DNA of 64,000 bases. Source: Conus ventricosus (lineage: Eukaryota > Mollusca > Gastropoda > Neogastropoda > Conidae). This document shows positions 46,000 through 58,184 of this stretch, piece by piece (positions within the stretch are counted from its first letter, which is position 1; each line of letters opens with the position of its first letter). The position numbers and the translations under genes are program-made. Under the pieces are notes generated by a model that ran no database searches, was not told the origin of the DNA, and was given only the letters and a program-made list of their open reading frames with translations. The stretch spans positions 22,159,262-22,223,261 of the forward strand of contig CM031622.1 of the NCBI GenBank assembly GCA_018398815.1. The letters are read 5' to 3'.

Positions 46000-47160
46000 G
46001 TTCTTCATTCTCATATTAGGGAAAGGACATCACGAGGCTCAAATAGAACTAAATTCATTTTATTGTCTCCCCCCTGCACTAATATCCTAGGGACTCGATA
46101 ATCCCTTGGTTGCAGCATTTCCGTTTCATCTGGCCCAATAAAGTCAGTCCCATTTCTCCATGAATCCTCTAGCAGAGTGTATGCACTTTGCCATTCTGTC
46201 AACTAAACATCAAAACTTCACGCTAAGGAACTTCCAGTATGTCGGCAACAACACCCTCTAACACTCTGAAGCATCTTTGATGCTCGGACACACCCTTCAT
46301 CAAGCTGCTTTTTCACAAAAAGAAAAGGAACCAGCTGCATGGGGCCATGTTGGTGGTGAACGACCAACTGTCCTTTGTCATTCAAAAACTCCAGTCTGAG
46401 CAGCAGTGCGAGCGCTGGCACTGTCATGGAGCATCAACATACCAGTCCCAGGGGGTGCGTGCCATCTGAACCAAGCTTCCATCACCCATCTGAACCAAGC
46501 TTCCATCACTCTAGACATCCACTGATTCAAACCATTCAGACATCACTGTTTTCCCTTTGGTACTGTTGCCGAGTGACCAGTTTTGTTTATTTCAAAGAAA
46601 CAAGCAACCATTGGCTTTGCATGTTTCTTGCATGTTTAAACTTCAGAGGTGAATCTTTATCTAGGATTAGTCAAACTTTCCCGACTTTCATCTCTTGTGA
46701 GAATGTCTTATGTATTATACTGCCTTCATCAAATCTGCGTAGCATATGCATGCACCATATTACCCTTGCCTTTTTTGTTGTGATGAGAGACTGTGACGGA
46801 CCCAACAGGCGCAACGCTTCCCGACTTTGAGGCATTTGCTCAAATTGAGGCATTTGCTCAAAATTTGAGCAAGGCCTCATGATGAGATATCTACAGTATA
46901 CTGCACCTCTTGAAAGTGATCCGCGGGCTGTTCTGAATAGCTGCCAAGTGTTGACGACATTTTGTGGCATAACAGATGTTGATAGGATCCCTATAAAAGT
47001 TTTCAACTTCAAGACTTCCTTCCAATGAGAAATTCTGAACCACTTACAAACTGCTGTTGTCGATGGAGACTTGCTTCCCAAAACAATCCCCTGAAATTTC
47101 CAGACACTGCTGAGGGGATTTCCATTCAAGAATAACAGTATCTCACTGCACGAAAATGAG
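46000..47160 (-). pseudogene. Degenerate mariner-like transposase
   Basis: Minus-strand fragments in changing frames align in order to a mariner transposase. The first reads CRQHLAAIQNSPRITF near 46960, like the second helix-turn-helix. The next is VGKRCACWVRHSLSSQQ (about 46780-46840), matching the linker before the catalytic core. The stretch MLHDSASARTAAQT (about 46393-46437) is the block with the second catalytic Asp. It is followed in another frame by EFLNDKGQLV and VPFLFVKKQL, and finally RMAKCIHSARGFMEKW near 46140-46200, the C-terminal end. Frameshifts, stops and a short internal duplication (CATCTGAACCAAGCTTCCATCAC twice at about 46467-46510) show it is dead. Assignment is by recognition of these blocks. 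Confidence 0.65.
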
Positions 47161-47319
47161 GATTTCTCACACCCATGTGGAGTCACTTGAAAGGTTGACC
47201 CTTTGTATTCCTCGCTCACTGGACAGACTGGCTGGACTAACTGCTGCAAACAGATTTTCTGGAGTCCAACATCATAGTCCTTTCATGATGCAACCTTACT
47301 TCTAGGGTGACGACCGAGT

Positions 47320-48580
47320 TTTTCCCAATGTGAGTAGCCGTCCTACCATCATGGATGATTAACGTGCAATGTTTAAACAGTAAGACTCAAACGCTTTGGA
47401 CACAAACATGTTGGCTAAACATCTCTTTGTCTGCAGAGGCATGGTGGTGGTGGGGGGTCAGCAATGCCTGAGAAGCGTTTTAAACAACTGAGGTAGCAAG
47501 AATTTTCACTTGCTTAGCAAGTGACAGCATTTTATAGGATACCCTAGCAGCCAGCAAGGTTAGGAAAAGGTGAGAGTTCGCGAGACTGTCTTGGGGCCCT
47601 CTCCACTGCCAAGGAAAATGACAAAACAGTTACAGCATCTTGTGACTGATGCACAAAAAAATAGCAACAATCTCTAGATAAGATAATGTTGCTTATAGCC
47701 CAACCGACCGCAAAGGGCCACATCAGGGCTGTCACCACGTTAAAATCAACTCACCAGTCATTAAAAAAAAAAAAAAAAAAAACCCAACTTTCACACATCT
47801 CGTTAAATGACATCGTCTACAAACGCACCAGAAACTTTGTTAAAAATCTTTCTGCCGTAAAATCTTAAATCAGATGAAAAATGTTAATCTCTCTCAAAAA
47901 CTCAAGGATCACGTCAGGCGGGACATCCCTGAACAGGATCTTCATGGACTCCGCTGTTTTTCCAATGTGAGTAGCCGTCCTACCATCATGGATGATTAAC
48001 GTGCAATGTTTAAACAGTAAGACTCAAACGCTTTGGACACAAACATGTTGGCTAAACATCTCTTTGTCTGCAGAGGCATGGTGGTGGTGGGGGGTCAGCA
48101 ATGCCTAACAACTGAGGTAGCAAGAATTTTCACTTGCTTAGCAAGTGACAGCATTTTATAGGATACCCTAGCAGCCAGCAAGGTTAGGAAAAGGTGAGAG
48201 TTCGCGAGACTGTCTTGGGGCCCTCTCCACTGCCAAGGAAAATGACAAAACAGTTACAGCATCTTGTGACTGATGCACAAAAAAATAGCAACAATCTCTA
48301 GATAAGATAATGTTGCTTATAGCCCAGCCGACCGCAAAGGGCCACATCAGGGCTGTCACCACGTTAAAATCAACTCACCAGTCATTAAAAAAAAAACAAA
48401 AAAAAACCCAACTTTCACACATCTCGTTAAATGACATCGTTTACAAACGCACCAGAAACTTTGTTAAAATCTTTCTGCCGTAAAATCTTAAATCAGATGA
48501 AAAATGTTAATCTCTCTCAAAACTCAAGGATCACGTCAGGCGGGACATCCCTGAACAGGATCTTCATGGACTCCGCTGTA
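47320..48580. repeat. Recent tandem duplication, unit about 630 bp
   Basis: TTTTCCCAATGTGAGTAGCCGTCC at about 47322 recurs at about 47957. The copies run in parallel to GGACTCCGCTGT (ends about 47957 and 48578) with only a handful of differences (an 18-base deletion near 48107 and A-run length). It includes part of a LINE 3' end, so it arose after that insertion. Confidence 0.93.
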
Positions 48581-48890
48581 AAATGTTTGTGTCTCACGTC
48601 GTGCAAGTCCCAACATTCTAAAAGAACATGTTTCATTGTGAGTGGCGCATGACATGGAATGCACCACGGAGCTTCTTCACTCTTTAAAAGGTAAGAATGG
48701 GTAAAATACGAATGGCCGGTGTGCAGCCGGCACAGAACCGTTTCCTCTTTACGACCACCCGACGTAGATGGGAGGAAGTCCTTAAGGTTTGGACGGATCT
48801 GAAAGAGTTTGTTATTCGTCTGTGTGTTCCAATCCTCCTGCCAGAGGTCAACAATCTCTAAATGGTATGTAAAAATTATCAAAAACGCTG
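48383..48890 (-). pseudogene. LINE ORF2 C-terminal fragment (zinc-knuckle end)
   Basis: The minus-strand frame includes LWQEDWNTQTNNKLFQIRPN, then TVLCRLHTGHSYFTHSYLL and a Cys/His cluster CIPCHAPLTMKHVLLEC, ending FRDVPPDVILEF. This is the region after the RNase-H-like part of Jockey/RTE-like LINEs, with the typical CxxC...H...C knuckle. It breaks frame near 48520 and an A-rich tract (about 48387-48406 on the plus strand) lies in the 3' part. The 5' part is missing beyond about 48890, a common 5' truncation. Its 3' end is included in the 630-bp duplication. Confidence 0.8.
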
Positions 48891-48936
48891 ACCCTTCAGC
48901 ACCAAGAAGAGCTTGGAGAAACCAGTCACACTGTTG

Positions 48937-50426
48937 CAGGGTTCCTACAGACAACCAAGAACAAAATTCAAGGAGTTTTCAAGGAGCGTTTATTTTATTT
49001 CAAGGCAAGAGGTGGAATGAAAATTACACCATTATTCTTTTAAACTTCTTTTTTTTCTATTGTTTATGTTAAAAAAAAAGCAACAACAAACATGGAAAAA
49101 AAACACATTTGGGAGATTTCAAAGCTCTTGTGTAGTTTGGGGGCCACAAATGGTGGCAAAATTATGAAAATTGAAAAAAAAAGGTTCATGACAAGAAACT
49201 GTACTTGTATCATAGCAGACATAAGGCACTTGAAGCATGACTTTTCTTGTTTTGCTGAGCATGACAAAAGGATTTTTATATACTGTTTTGCTGAGCTATA
49301 GTAATGCAATTACAAAAGGATTTTCATAAATCTAAACTGCTTTTTTTTCAATAATTTTTTTTCCACATGGTGGCCATCAGGCTTCGCGTTTCATTGCTTT
49401 CAAATTATTCCAATAGAAATAGCAAATGATATGTGCTGTTTTGACTTATAAATAAAATATATTGCATGCAGAAATCATTTCTGATCAAAAGAAAAAAAAT
49501 TACCAAGATAGCTAGTCTGGATCCAGAGATATTGAATGAAAGTGAGGTGCAATGCCAAATGTCGCCAAATACTTTGATTTTTCCTCACCACACTGAAATC
49601 CTTTGGTGATTTGACCATCTGGAAACATTGTTTGAAAATCTGAGAATTCTGTTCACAAGAGCTGAAGCTTTGGTGCGCGTTTACAGTGTTCAGTGTCCAC
49701 AGAATTTCAGATTTCAGCACATCTGTCTTTGAGCAAAACGAGTCCACTGTGGCTGAAGAGCTGGTACTGGATTCGCGCACGGACACATCATGATCAGGAT
49801 TTAATGACGACACAACATTCGCGTTCGACACTGCTGCTGCCGTCTTGGTCATAAGAAAGTACGAGATGGGTATCGCTGCTGAAGATCTCGCCACCAGTAG
49901 AGCCATGTGCTTTTTTCCTTTGCTGTGGCTAGTCAGGGCACTCTCGCCCATTACTCGCACATCGAAACCTTTTTTTTGCAGACTGTGCACTAGCAGGCAT
50001 GTTTGTTGGCTTTTGTCTTCTCTCGCCCAGTCAGAAAACTCGGGTTTATCCAACCACAGACGGTTAAAGCACGTCTCCCCCCAGGTATTTTCAAGCTCCG
50101 TTCACAATGAACTGAACAAGCCGGAAGCGCAAGACCTTTTCTTCGCGCATGCGTAGAATTTTAAAATTATCTCCCTTGGTTCATCCTTTAGCAGACAACG
50201 TGGGATCGCGATGATGTTAAAAATTTTGAAAATAATTTTTCATCAACCTGAACGCATAAAATCAAACTGCCATTTTTTTCTTGCCACATTAAAAATATGT
50301 TGGAGACGATGGTTTGATTTTCAAGGGTTTTCAAGGTTTGGTCAACATAACCACATTTTATTGATTTTCAAGGTCTTGAAATTGGCTCTCAGAAATCAAG
50401 GAGTTTCAAGGAGCATACGAACCCTG
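48937..50426 (-). mobile_element. hAT-like element with CAGGGTTC ends
   Basis: Starts CAGGGTTC (48937) and ends GAACCCTG (50426), flanked by the direct repeat TGTTG (48932-48936 and 50427-50431). Subterminal TCAAGGAGTTTTCAAGGAG motifs are present near both ends in opposite orientation, a usual binding-site pattern for hAT transposases. It carries only an N-terminal transposase fragment (49475-50090, minus). Confidence 0.87.
49475..50090 (-). pseudogene. hAT-type transposase N-terminal fragment
   Basis: The minus strand reads FNRLWLDKPEFSDWARED near 50020-50075, then a frame-broken zinc finger with CTVC in one frame and FDVRVMGESALTSHSKGKKH in the next (C-x2-C...H-x5-H). Later comes KSEILWTLNTVNAHQSFSSC near 49660-49720, the helical segment that follows the BED finger in this family. 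The frame runs on to 49475 but the C-terminal half of the transposase, with the RNase-H fold and dimerisation region, is absent. The family is the same broad hAT group as 29001-29474, but clearly a different lineage. Confidence 0.8.
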
Positions 50427-50431
50427 TGTTG

Positions 50432-50705
50432 ATTTCAACTTCTGTCTTCCACCTGTTTCTTTATTCCCCTCACCTCTGGCATCCCCTTAAGGCAAGAATA
50501 AGCTAGCTACCTAGTGAGTTCTCACATTTATGAAACTCATCTCTGGTTGATTACTTCAAACACAGCAAGAGAAAGGTAAGTGAAGAGAGGGAGAGCGAGC
50601 GCAAGACAGATGAAAGCCAAGAGAAATAGAGACACAGAAAGAGACAGATTGACAAACAGACAAGCAGCAGAGGGAACACATGCACACAAAGAAAGGAGCC
50701 CTTAC
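50432..50705. other. Intron sequence with GA-rich tract
   Basis: Start of CAND1 intron 4. A purine-rich stretch (about 50568-50660) lies just after the exon 4 donor. No other feature. Confidence 0.5.
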
Positions 50706-50818
50706 CAATACTGGAGATGTCTCTAAGCTGCTCCTTCTCAGACACCATGTTGGTGCACAGACTGTCCACGATGACTTCACACTGAAACTCCTTGACCTTT
50801 GTCACCAGGGGACCCAGG
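50706..50818 (-). CDS. CAND1: CAND1 coding exon 4
   Basis: The minus strand reads GTTTCAG|CCTGGGTCC...AGTATTG|GTAAGG. With the two bases from exon 3 it codes [35 protein letters not shown] and SSI plus one base of Gly. It matches vertebrate CAND1 at about residues 71-108 with only conservative changes; this is the second HEAT repeat. Phases at both ends fit the neighbours. Confidence 0.96.
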
Positions 50819-51214
50819 CTGAAACACAACAGTTCACCTCCCTGTACCAGCCACACACTGCAACCAACACACTGCACTTGCCTGAAATACTACAATCTAC
50901 TACAATCCATCTCCTAACCACAACAGAAAAAACATAGTCCTGAGACACCTGGCTGAATACAACAAGTACAATCCATCTCCTTAAAAAAAAAAACAACAAC
51001 AACACTAAAGCATCACCAATCCTCTTGCAGCTTCCACAATTATTTCACTTTGGAACAAGCAGAGAAAAAATGGGCAACCATCAACCCTGTCGGTCTAATA
51101 TACTTCTAGTACTCGGCTGATCCATGATAAAGAGGAGCAAGTCTATAGAATAACATTACACTACATGTGCGGGTATGGACAAACAGGAGGATACGTCAGG
51201 ACCGATATACCATG
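50819..51214. other. CAND1 intron 3
   Basis: Short intron segment with an A-rich run and an ACAACA tract near 50980-51005. No gene. Confidence 0.5.
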
Positions 51215-51700
51215 ACTTAGGTTAGTCAGTGATAGTCTGGAGGATATCTACAAATTGACATACCACTATTAGGACTGGTCAATGATAGGATGTCTTCAGA
51301 TCGACATACCACTACTTGGGCTGGTCAATGATAGACAGGAGGATGTCTACTGATCTACATACCACTACTAATGCTGGTCAATGATAGACAGGAGGATGTC
51401 TACTGATCTACATACCACTACTAATGCCAGTCAATGATAGACAGGAGGATGTCTACTGATCTACATACCACTACTAATGCTGGTCAATGATAGACAGGAG
51501 GATGTCTACTGATCTACATACCACTACTACTACGGCTGGTCAATGACCGATGTCTACAGATCAACATACCACTACTAGGACTGGTCAATGATAGGATGTC
51601 TACAGACTGACAGACCGTACTGGGCTGGTCAATGATAGACAGGATGTCTAACATCATACCACTACATATATACATACATACATCATACCACTATTTAGAC
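51215..51700. repeat. Minisatellite family 5, unit about 53 bp
   Basis: About nine copies of CTACTGATCTACATACCACTACTAATGCTGGTCAATGATAGACAGGAGGATGT. It ends about 40 bases from CAND1 exon 3. Confidence 0.92.
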
Positions 51701-51738
51701 TGGTGAGGGAGAGACAAGTGAAAACTAGATCCACGTAC

Positions 51739-51806
51739 CACTTGACAGCCAGGTTCTGCACCTCCCCATTCTTGTCCTCCAGCAGTTTCAGCAGCATCTT
51801 CACCAC
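51739..51806 (-). CDS. CAND1: CAND1 coding exon 3
   Basis: The minus strand reads TTTTCAG|GTGGTGAAG...GTCAAGTG|GTACGTG, coding VVKMLLKLLEDKNGEVQNLA, Val-Lys and two bases of Cys. It is almost identical to vertebrate CAND1 residues 49-71. Acceptor phase 0 follows exon 2 and donor phase 2 is completed by the first base of exon 4. Confidence 0.96.
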
Positions 51807-52886
51807 CTGAAAACACCACACACCTATTCATGTTTGTGTCAGTTCGTGTGTGTGTGTGTGCGTGTGTACGTGTGCATTGTGTGTGTGTGTGTGTGTGTCT
51901 TAATCCTGCAGCAACTTTTTCTTCAAACATTTAAACAACCAGCTGAACTGAACTTCTGAAACTTGATTACTATTTTTCTTTTTAAGTCGCTGCTTCCTCA
52001 GTGGACAAATCCAAATTAAGCCCTTTTTTGAATACCAATCAATCAAGATCCATTGCAAGTTAGTCTGGACTTTTTTTACTTTTGCCTATCCTACAATGCA
52101 TAGTTTGAATAAGCACTATGCACACGTCCATGTTCAGGCCTCCATACAGTACCTTTTCCAAAGCTCCCACTAAAGCAGACCTGTCAACCCTCATTCCAAC
52201 ACAGGAATCATGTGTGTTTCAACTTTCACAGTCATCATACACTTTCTGGTGTTGTCATTTCAACAAAGATTGTAAACAGTACAAGACTGTAATATACACG
52301 TACAATTGAAACCTTGAAAAAAGAGTGATTTTTTTTAAGGCTGCACTTTGTACACTTTCCTAAGCAAACCGCCTGATGATCACAGTGATTTTAATGTTCC
52401 CCCTTGTGCTTTCCTGGGTGATTTTGCAAACAGGAAACATTCAGACTCATTTGAATTTTTCTGCCTTTGTTACACTCAATTCTTCTGTTGTCCGCAATCT
52501 TGATACATTTGGTGTCTTGTCGGTAGTATTTGCTAGCTCAGAGTTGTTTTGTTCTCAACTGTTTCTCCATGTCCAACATACCTGCATGCATGATGTTAAA
52601 ATCCATACAGTTTTTACAACTAAGATAGTGAACTCCTGCGTTTGAAATCCTGATTCATGGAAGCCATTTGAAACAGACCTTGAATTTCTATTGAACTGGT
52701 GATTTCTTTTTCATAAGCACATCATTATTTTCCCCATCACTGGTTAGATCTTTTCGTTTCAAAATAGCGATTCTCTACAGTGAGGGAACATTAGGCCTTC
52801 ACCTGCAAACTCGCTTTCGACACAATAAAAAGGTCATTGGCTGATGTTGACGGAAGAATGTCTGACTTACAAGCAGCTATCTTTAG
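51807..52886. other. CAND1 intron 2, proximal part
   Basis: Contains a (CA)/(GT) tract at about 51847-51898. No gene or RNA recognised. Confidence 0.5.
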
Positions 52887-53839
52887 AAAAAGTAAACAAG
52901 TGGGGTATGTTTTGCTCCCATAAGAAAACCTAACACAGAGCAACTTTTATTCAAGACTGGCACAGCCTTTTAAACTTGAATAAAGTCAGACAAGTACATA
53001 GACGAACAATCTAATAGTGGGGGAAAAACAAGCTCAGGCCAACAACTCAATTGTCTTCATAGTAATGACTTGGCAAAGATTTGGACTTAAGAGGGGAGGG
53101 GGGAGGGGGGGGGGGGGGGGAGTTTGAAGATGGAGAAACTGGGAACATGAAATTAAGAAAATATGTTACAGATATGAAAACTCTTCGCTAGCTGCATAAG
53201 GGAACCATCACAACCCCTTTTGATGGCAGATATATTTGTATTGCCTGCTCCGAGGCCTTTTGTCCGCTGGGTCGGACTCATCAGGGAGACACGGCTGGTT
53301 GTATCTGCGCTCCCGGCGTCAAAAAGAGACACACCACAGTCCATAATACTGTGGTGTTCTCACCACCAAGGGTGCAAATAGGAATCCAATAGCACCCCCA
53401 AAGCAGCCAGCGAAGAGTAGTAAATGCAACCAAACGAAAGTGTGGGGAGGAAAAAAGTTGCTGAAAAACTAAAAACATTATGCAAATAATATAAAATGTA
53501 GGAGACAATCTTTGAGCCTATGCTTGAGGATCCACCCAAAGATGCAAGGGAGATCAAAAGACAAACACACAGACGGACAAAAACAAATACAAATAACATC
53601 AATTTAATCAAAGCAAAATCGGAAATGAAATGAGGCAGGGAACAGTAAACGATAAACAGTAAACAAGTGGGGTATGTTTTGCTCCCATAAGAAAACCTAA
53701 CACAGAGTAACTTTTATTCAAGACTGGCACAGCCTTTTAAACTTGAATAAAGTCAGACAAGTACATAGACGAACAATCTAATAGTGGGGGAAAAAACAAG
53801 CTCAGGCCAACAACTCAACTGTCTTCATAGTAATGACCA
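52887..53839. repeat. 180-bp direct repeats flanking about 590 bp
   Basis: AGTAAACAAGTGGGGTATGTTTTGC... at about 52887-53069 is repeated almost exactly at about 53659-53839, ending CATAGTAATGAC in both. Between them lie a poly-G run (about 53098-53120) and an unrecognised sequence. It could be a local duplication or the long direct repeats of an inserted element. Confidence 0.88.
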
Positions 53840-54656
53840 GAGAAACAAGTGCTACACACATTCAAATCAACAAAATGACCACTTCTTAGAGCTCTTCTGC
53901 TTTGATGTAGAGCCAACATTCTGATTGTTTCATACACCAATCACAGAATGTCAGTACTTTACATGCATCAATCAGAGGACGATACAATTGTCTGCAATTT
54001 ACTGTTACATGCAATAAAGCCCCCACACACACTAGCGATCTGTTGCCAATGCCTTGCCTTGATTGTGCCCAAATGTGCAATGAAATGCTGCAACTCACCA
54101 ACCTCGAAAGAATCTAGATCCAGCCGTTATGAAGCCCAACTTGGGTCTACTGATTCTCTTCTGAACGTGCCCCTTTTTTTTTCTCATGTGATGAGAACAG
54201 AGAAGGAACAGTTGCCTTTTCTTAAACAAGAAAAAAAACTAAAACTAAAATTATCAATACATCGACCTGGACTGCTCCTCCTTGCAATTATCACACACTG
54301 AATAAAACTCACTCTGGCAATTTATCAATGATTTTTGGCTACAGACACAAGTACGTAATTAATACAAGGATATGCGCACACACAAGCGTAAGCACTTACA
54401 TGTGCACCACAAAGACCATGCATACCCATGTCCATAAATCTGATTGTACAACAGTTTTAGCAACCCACCTTACAAGTGGCAACCAGGAAGCTTACCAGCC
54501 AAACCACCAACCAAGCAACCAAAAACATCCTGCCAGCCTGCTTACACTGAACAGGCGTTACCATGTTAACGTTAATCTTTAAGAGCTAAAACTAAGCATT
54601 GATGGGTGTTTTCAAAGCATGTTTAAATCTGGCAGGCAAACATGATCACCATGTAC
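53840..54656. other. CAND1 intron 2, distal part
   Basis: No supported feature between the direct repeat and the exon 2 donor. Confidence 0.5.
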
Positions 54657-54758
54657 CTTTCTCTCACTGTCATCATCCAGCTTGATGGAATCCTTTTGGA
54701 GTTCAGCCATCAGGTCATTGGTGGCCATGAAGCGGAAGTCCTTGTCACTGGATGTCAT
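54657..54758 (-). CDS. CAND1: CAND1 coding exon 2
   Basis: The minus strand reads TTTCTTTCAG|ATGACATCC...GAGAGAAAG|GTACATGG. The 34 codons give [20 protein letters not shown], then [14 protein letters not shown], essentially the same as vertebrate CAND1 residues 15-48. It is exactly 102 bases with phase 0 at both ends. The Met at its start is internal, not the initiator; exon 1 supplies the first 14 residues. Confidence 0.97.
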
Positions 54759-56924
54759 CTGAAAGAAAATCTGCTTGTCAGCTCTGTTTAATTTCATTAA
54801 AACAGCCGATCATAACCATACATTATATTAGAAGTGATAAGTCTTATGTGTACACACATGTCAAATCATACAACGTATGTAGGACATAATATGGAATCAC
54901 TGATGCTTAAAATCTGTGTCACTTTTTTCCCAATCACCCCTTATCACACAGATCTGTAAGAGTTTTGTCAGATATGCCTATCCCAAAATCTTTCTATCAG
55001 GTGCACAGGAGAAAATCATGATCAAGTTAAAATTTTCTAGAATATTCCTGATCACATATATTCTTAAATTTACAGACGTATATATGTATAAATATATATA
55101 GTGTGTTGGCACACTGGCATCATGAGACCACAATGACTGTCAAGTTGAATCACAGAAACCAGAATTTGCACTTGGACAGCATCCACAACCAAAGTTCCCC
55201 GTTCTGTCTTTATCGTAAATATGGCTACTGGTCATTGCATTATTTTCTTTATAAGGTCTGGTGGCATTGTTTTTTCCATTTCTTCTTTTTGTTTAGAGGT
55301 GAGGTATGCTGTCCAACTACTTCATCAGTCTTACACATTTCTGATCTGCTTGCTACAGCTAGCTAGCTGTTCTGCATTTTCTTTTTTTTAGTTCGGCTCA
55401 GTTCGGTCTTGTCTACATCAAGTTCTGGACTAATGTGCACAATTACAACATCCTGTCTGCCGTCTGGTTTGTTCACTTGTGAGAAGAAGTTGATAATATT
55501 GTATTTCGGGATGAAACATTAAAAAAAAAATTTTTCAGTAACATGCAATCCCTAACCGTAACATCATATGGCCACTGATTTTCACATTTTCCCATACCAC
55601 ATACCTTATATTTCTGGACAGTGGGCATCACTGGGTTGTCAGAGATGATTTTTCTTTTGTGAACCTAAGCATCTTAGGAGAAGATAAACTGAACGTCGTG
55701 AAAAAAAGTTTCCTCTAAAAATTTTGATTATCATAACATTATCACACGGCTTACTATGTAAAGCCTAATCACACCCAGAGAACGTTGAGTGCCTCCAGCA
55801 ACTACTAAACAGTTTGAAAAGAGTTCTGTATGACAATAGACATATACATCTGTCTCATCTCATACACTGTTTTTCCTGTTGCCAACAATGGTCAATTCCG
55901 GTCAATGCATGTATGGTGAAGAAAGGCTTAAAAACCCTGTAAGATATAGTAATGGCGGTCTGACTTGTTTCAAGAACACCTTGACAGTGAAGGCATCATC
56001 AAATATCCTATTTCAGCAGTTGTCACGGACAAAAAAAAGGAAAACCGAATTCGTGGTCAGTCGCCAGCCAATTCAATCGGACTTAAGCCCCGAACTCAAA
56101 CATCCTGGCGCCAGGCAGACGACTTCATGCGTCGCCTCAGCCAATTAAAGGCTATTTTTAGTTCTTGCGGAGACGGCAGACAGACTGAGTGGCTGACCAA
56201 CGTCCCAATAGGTCTGGCCAGACGGATCGCTACGTCTGGGCCAGACTGATCCGGCTAATTTACAAGACCAGCGCCCACAGTTAAGCCAGACGTCGCCGGC
56301 TAAAGTAGGAAAGGGGGAGGCATTGTGTAGTGGGGGTGAAACGAAGTTAATTAATTAAATGACCCATTGTCCACCACGGAGAGCTAGGCGGGTAGATGTG
56401 ACTTTCATGATTTGCATGTCCAATGAAAATAGAGGGGAGGTAACCGCGGTGCAAGGCGGGAAAAATTCTGACCAATGGTACTCACCCTTTGACACATAGG
56501 AACAGAATAAGAAAGCTAGGGAGATGGAAGAGAAGGGGAGAATGACAGACAGACAGAGAGAGAGAGAGAGAGGTTCTGAGAGTAGGCTCTGCTCGAGAGA
56601 AAAGCAGAGAGATGAGAGGAGTGAAGAGAACTGAGTTGAAGCATTAGCACCATATAGACTATATAATAGAGTCTGCAGAGGAAGGACTGAGGAGAGATGT
56701 GAGAGAGAGAGAGTTGCTAATCGATGAAGAAGAAAAAAAAGAAAAGAATAAAAGGCAACTATGTCCATTTGATAGAGCAGACCAGAAGAGAGAGAAAGAG
56801 AGTGCAATGCGTTTATGCAGGAAGAAAGAAGGAGAACAGATCAATGTCTGTATGGTAGTCACTGTTCGACTTGAACCGGGGTTCGACTTCATACCTGGCA
56901 GCGCCACTTTCATCAGGCCAACGC
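54759..56924. other. CAND1 intron 1, with CpG-rich segment
   Basis: No gene. About 56030-56330 is GC-richer with palindromes such as GGTCTGGCCAGAC. From about 56320, TGTGTAGTGGGGG..., followed by GA-rich tracts (56560-56640) and GGTTCGACTTCATACCTGG near 56880, could be a solo LTR or another repeat, but I found no paired copy to prove it. Confidence 0.35.
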
Positions 56925-57045
56925 CAGTAACCTGACCAGTGCCAGCAGTCTAGCCTGACCAGTGCCAGCAGTCTAACCTGACCAGTGCCAGCAGTCTAAC
57001 CTGACCAGTGTCAGCGGTCCGACCTGACCAGTGCCAGCAGTTGTG
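56925..57045. repeat. Short tandem repeat, unit about 26 bp
   Basis: Five copies of CCTGACCAGTGCCAGCAGTCTAA with variants. Confidence 0.9.
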
Positions 57046-58178
57046 TCGTGACTGGTGTTTGTGAAAGTGACAGTGAAAAGAAAAAAAAAAGAAGATAAGG
57101 AAGGACAGTGATTCGTAAATAGTTTAAGATCACCTGGCCAGGTAAAGTAGAAATCTATTTATACCCGGGTTAGTCATGATGATTTAGATAAATGGTTTTG
57201 TGAAGCTCAAGGAAAAAGAGAATGTTTTATTTTGTTTGATTCCATGCGCATTGATGTTTGTTTCCATGATTATGTGTAGTAAAGTTATAGACTTTACTAG
57301 TGGTTTGATTTGACGAATGCATGATATATGAACGAGATTGTAAGCAAGCTGTAAGTGTGTTTGGGCTGTGCGCTAGTCCTTCCTCCACTGACATACCCCG
57401 AGGTTGACAGCAGTCCCGCACTATCCATCTTTCCATGTTCTCTCATCGCCTTCCTTGCATTTGATTTTTTTCACAGTACTCTTCAAAGAAAGAAACATTA
57501 GAAAACATTTGCAGGGAAACACATGGCTGACAATGCATCAAAACAAAATATGAGGGAGTTATAGGTGAAGGGGGGCGAGGGGGTGCTAAAGCAAGATTTT
57601 TCCAGGGACATAATTGCTCTGCATGGAGAAAAGGAAAAAAAACAACACCTGAAGGTGCAGGTGGGACCCAGAGAAGTACTGTCTTCAACTGCCCAAATCA
57701 GCTACGACCAATCCTGCACCACCCTTGGAAGCCTGTGCTGTGTTCAGGCATAGGGTGCAGGCATGCATAGTTCATTCCATTAAAATGTCAAGGGACGTAA
57801 CTGCTCCCTAAATCAATCAAAATTTGATGCTTAACCATTTTACCCCAAGCATGTATACAGCCTGACCAGTTTGGTCTGATATGCATGAATGAATGGAAGA
57901 GATGCACCACTTCAACTTCAATAATAAAAAAAAAAACACACAAAATTTGAAATTTCTTAAAAACTGCATTCCCTTTAAAGTTTAACGATTTTATTATTCT
58001 TGCAAATAGACACTGTATCAAAGAATTTTTACATTTTACATAGTATGAAACACTGTTCACCTGTTAATGTTTTGACAAACTCTGACATTTTAGTTGCATT
58101 TAACTCCTTCTTAGCAATAGCATATTCTTTGCATGATACTTTTTGAATTCTTGTTGCTATCTAGTATTATCACCTTCT
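57046..58178. other. Intron sequence
   Basis: No supported feature; ordinary AT-rich intron 1 sequence. Confidence 0.5.
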
Positions 58179-58184
58179 TAGCAG

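Noticed and set aside
53153..53611. Several overlapping minus-strand frames of 60-83 codons
   Set aside because: No family recognised, frames overlap, and they lie inside the repeat-flanked segment of intron 2.
55879..56249. Plus-strand frames of about 90 codons in intron 1
   Set aside because: No domain; CpG-rich repeat-like sequence with palindromes explains the open frame.
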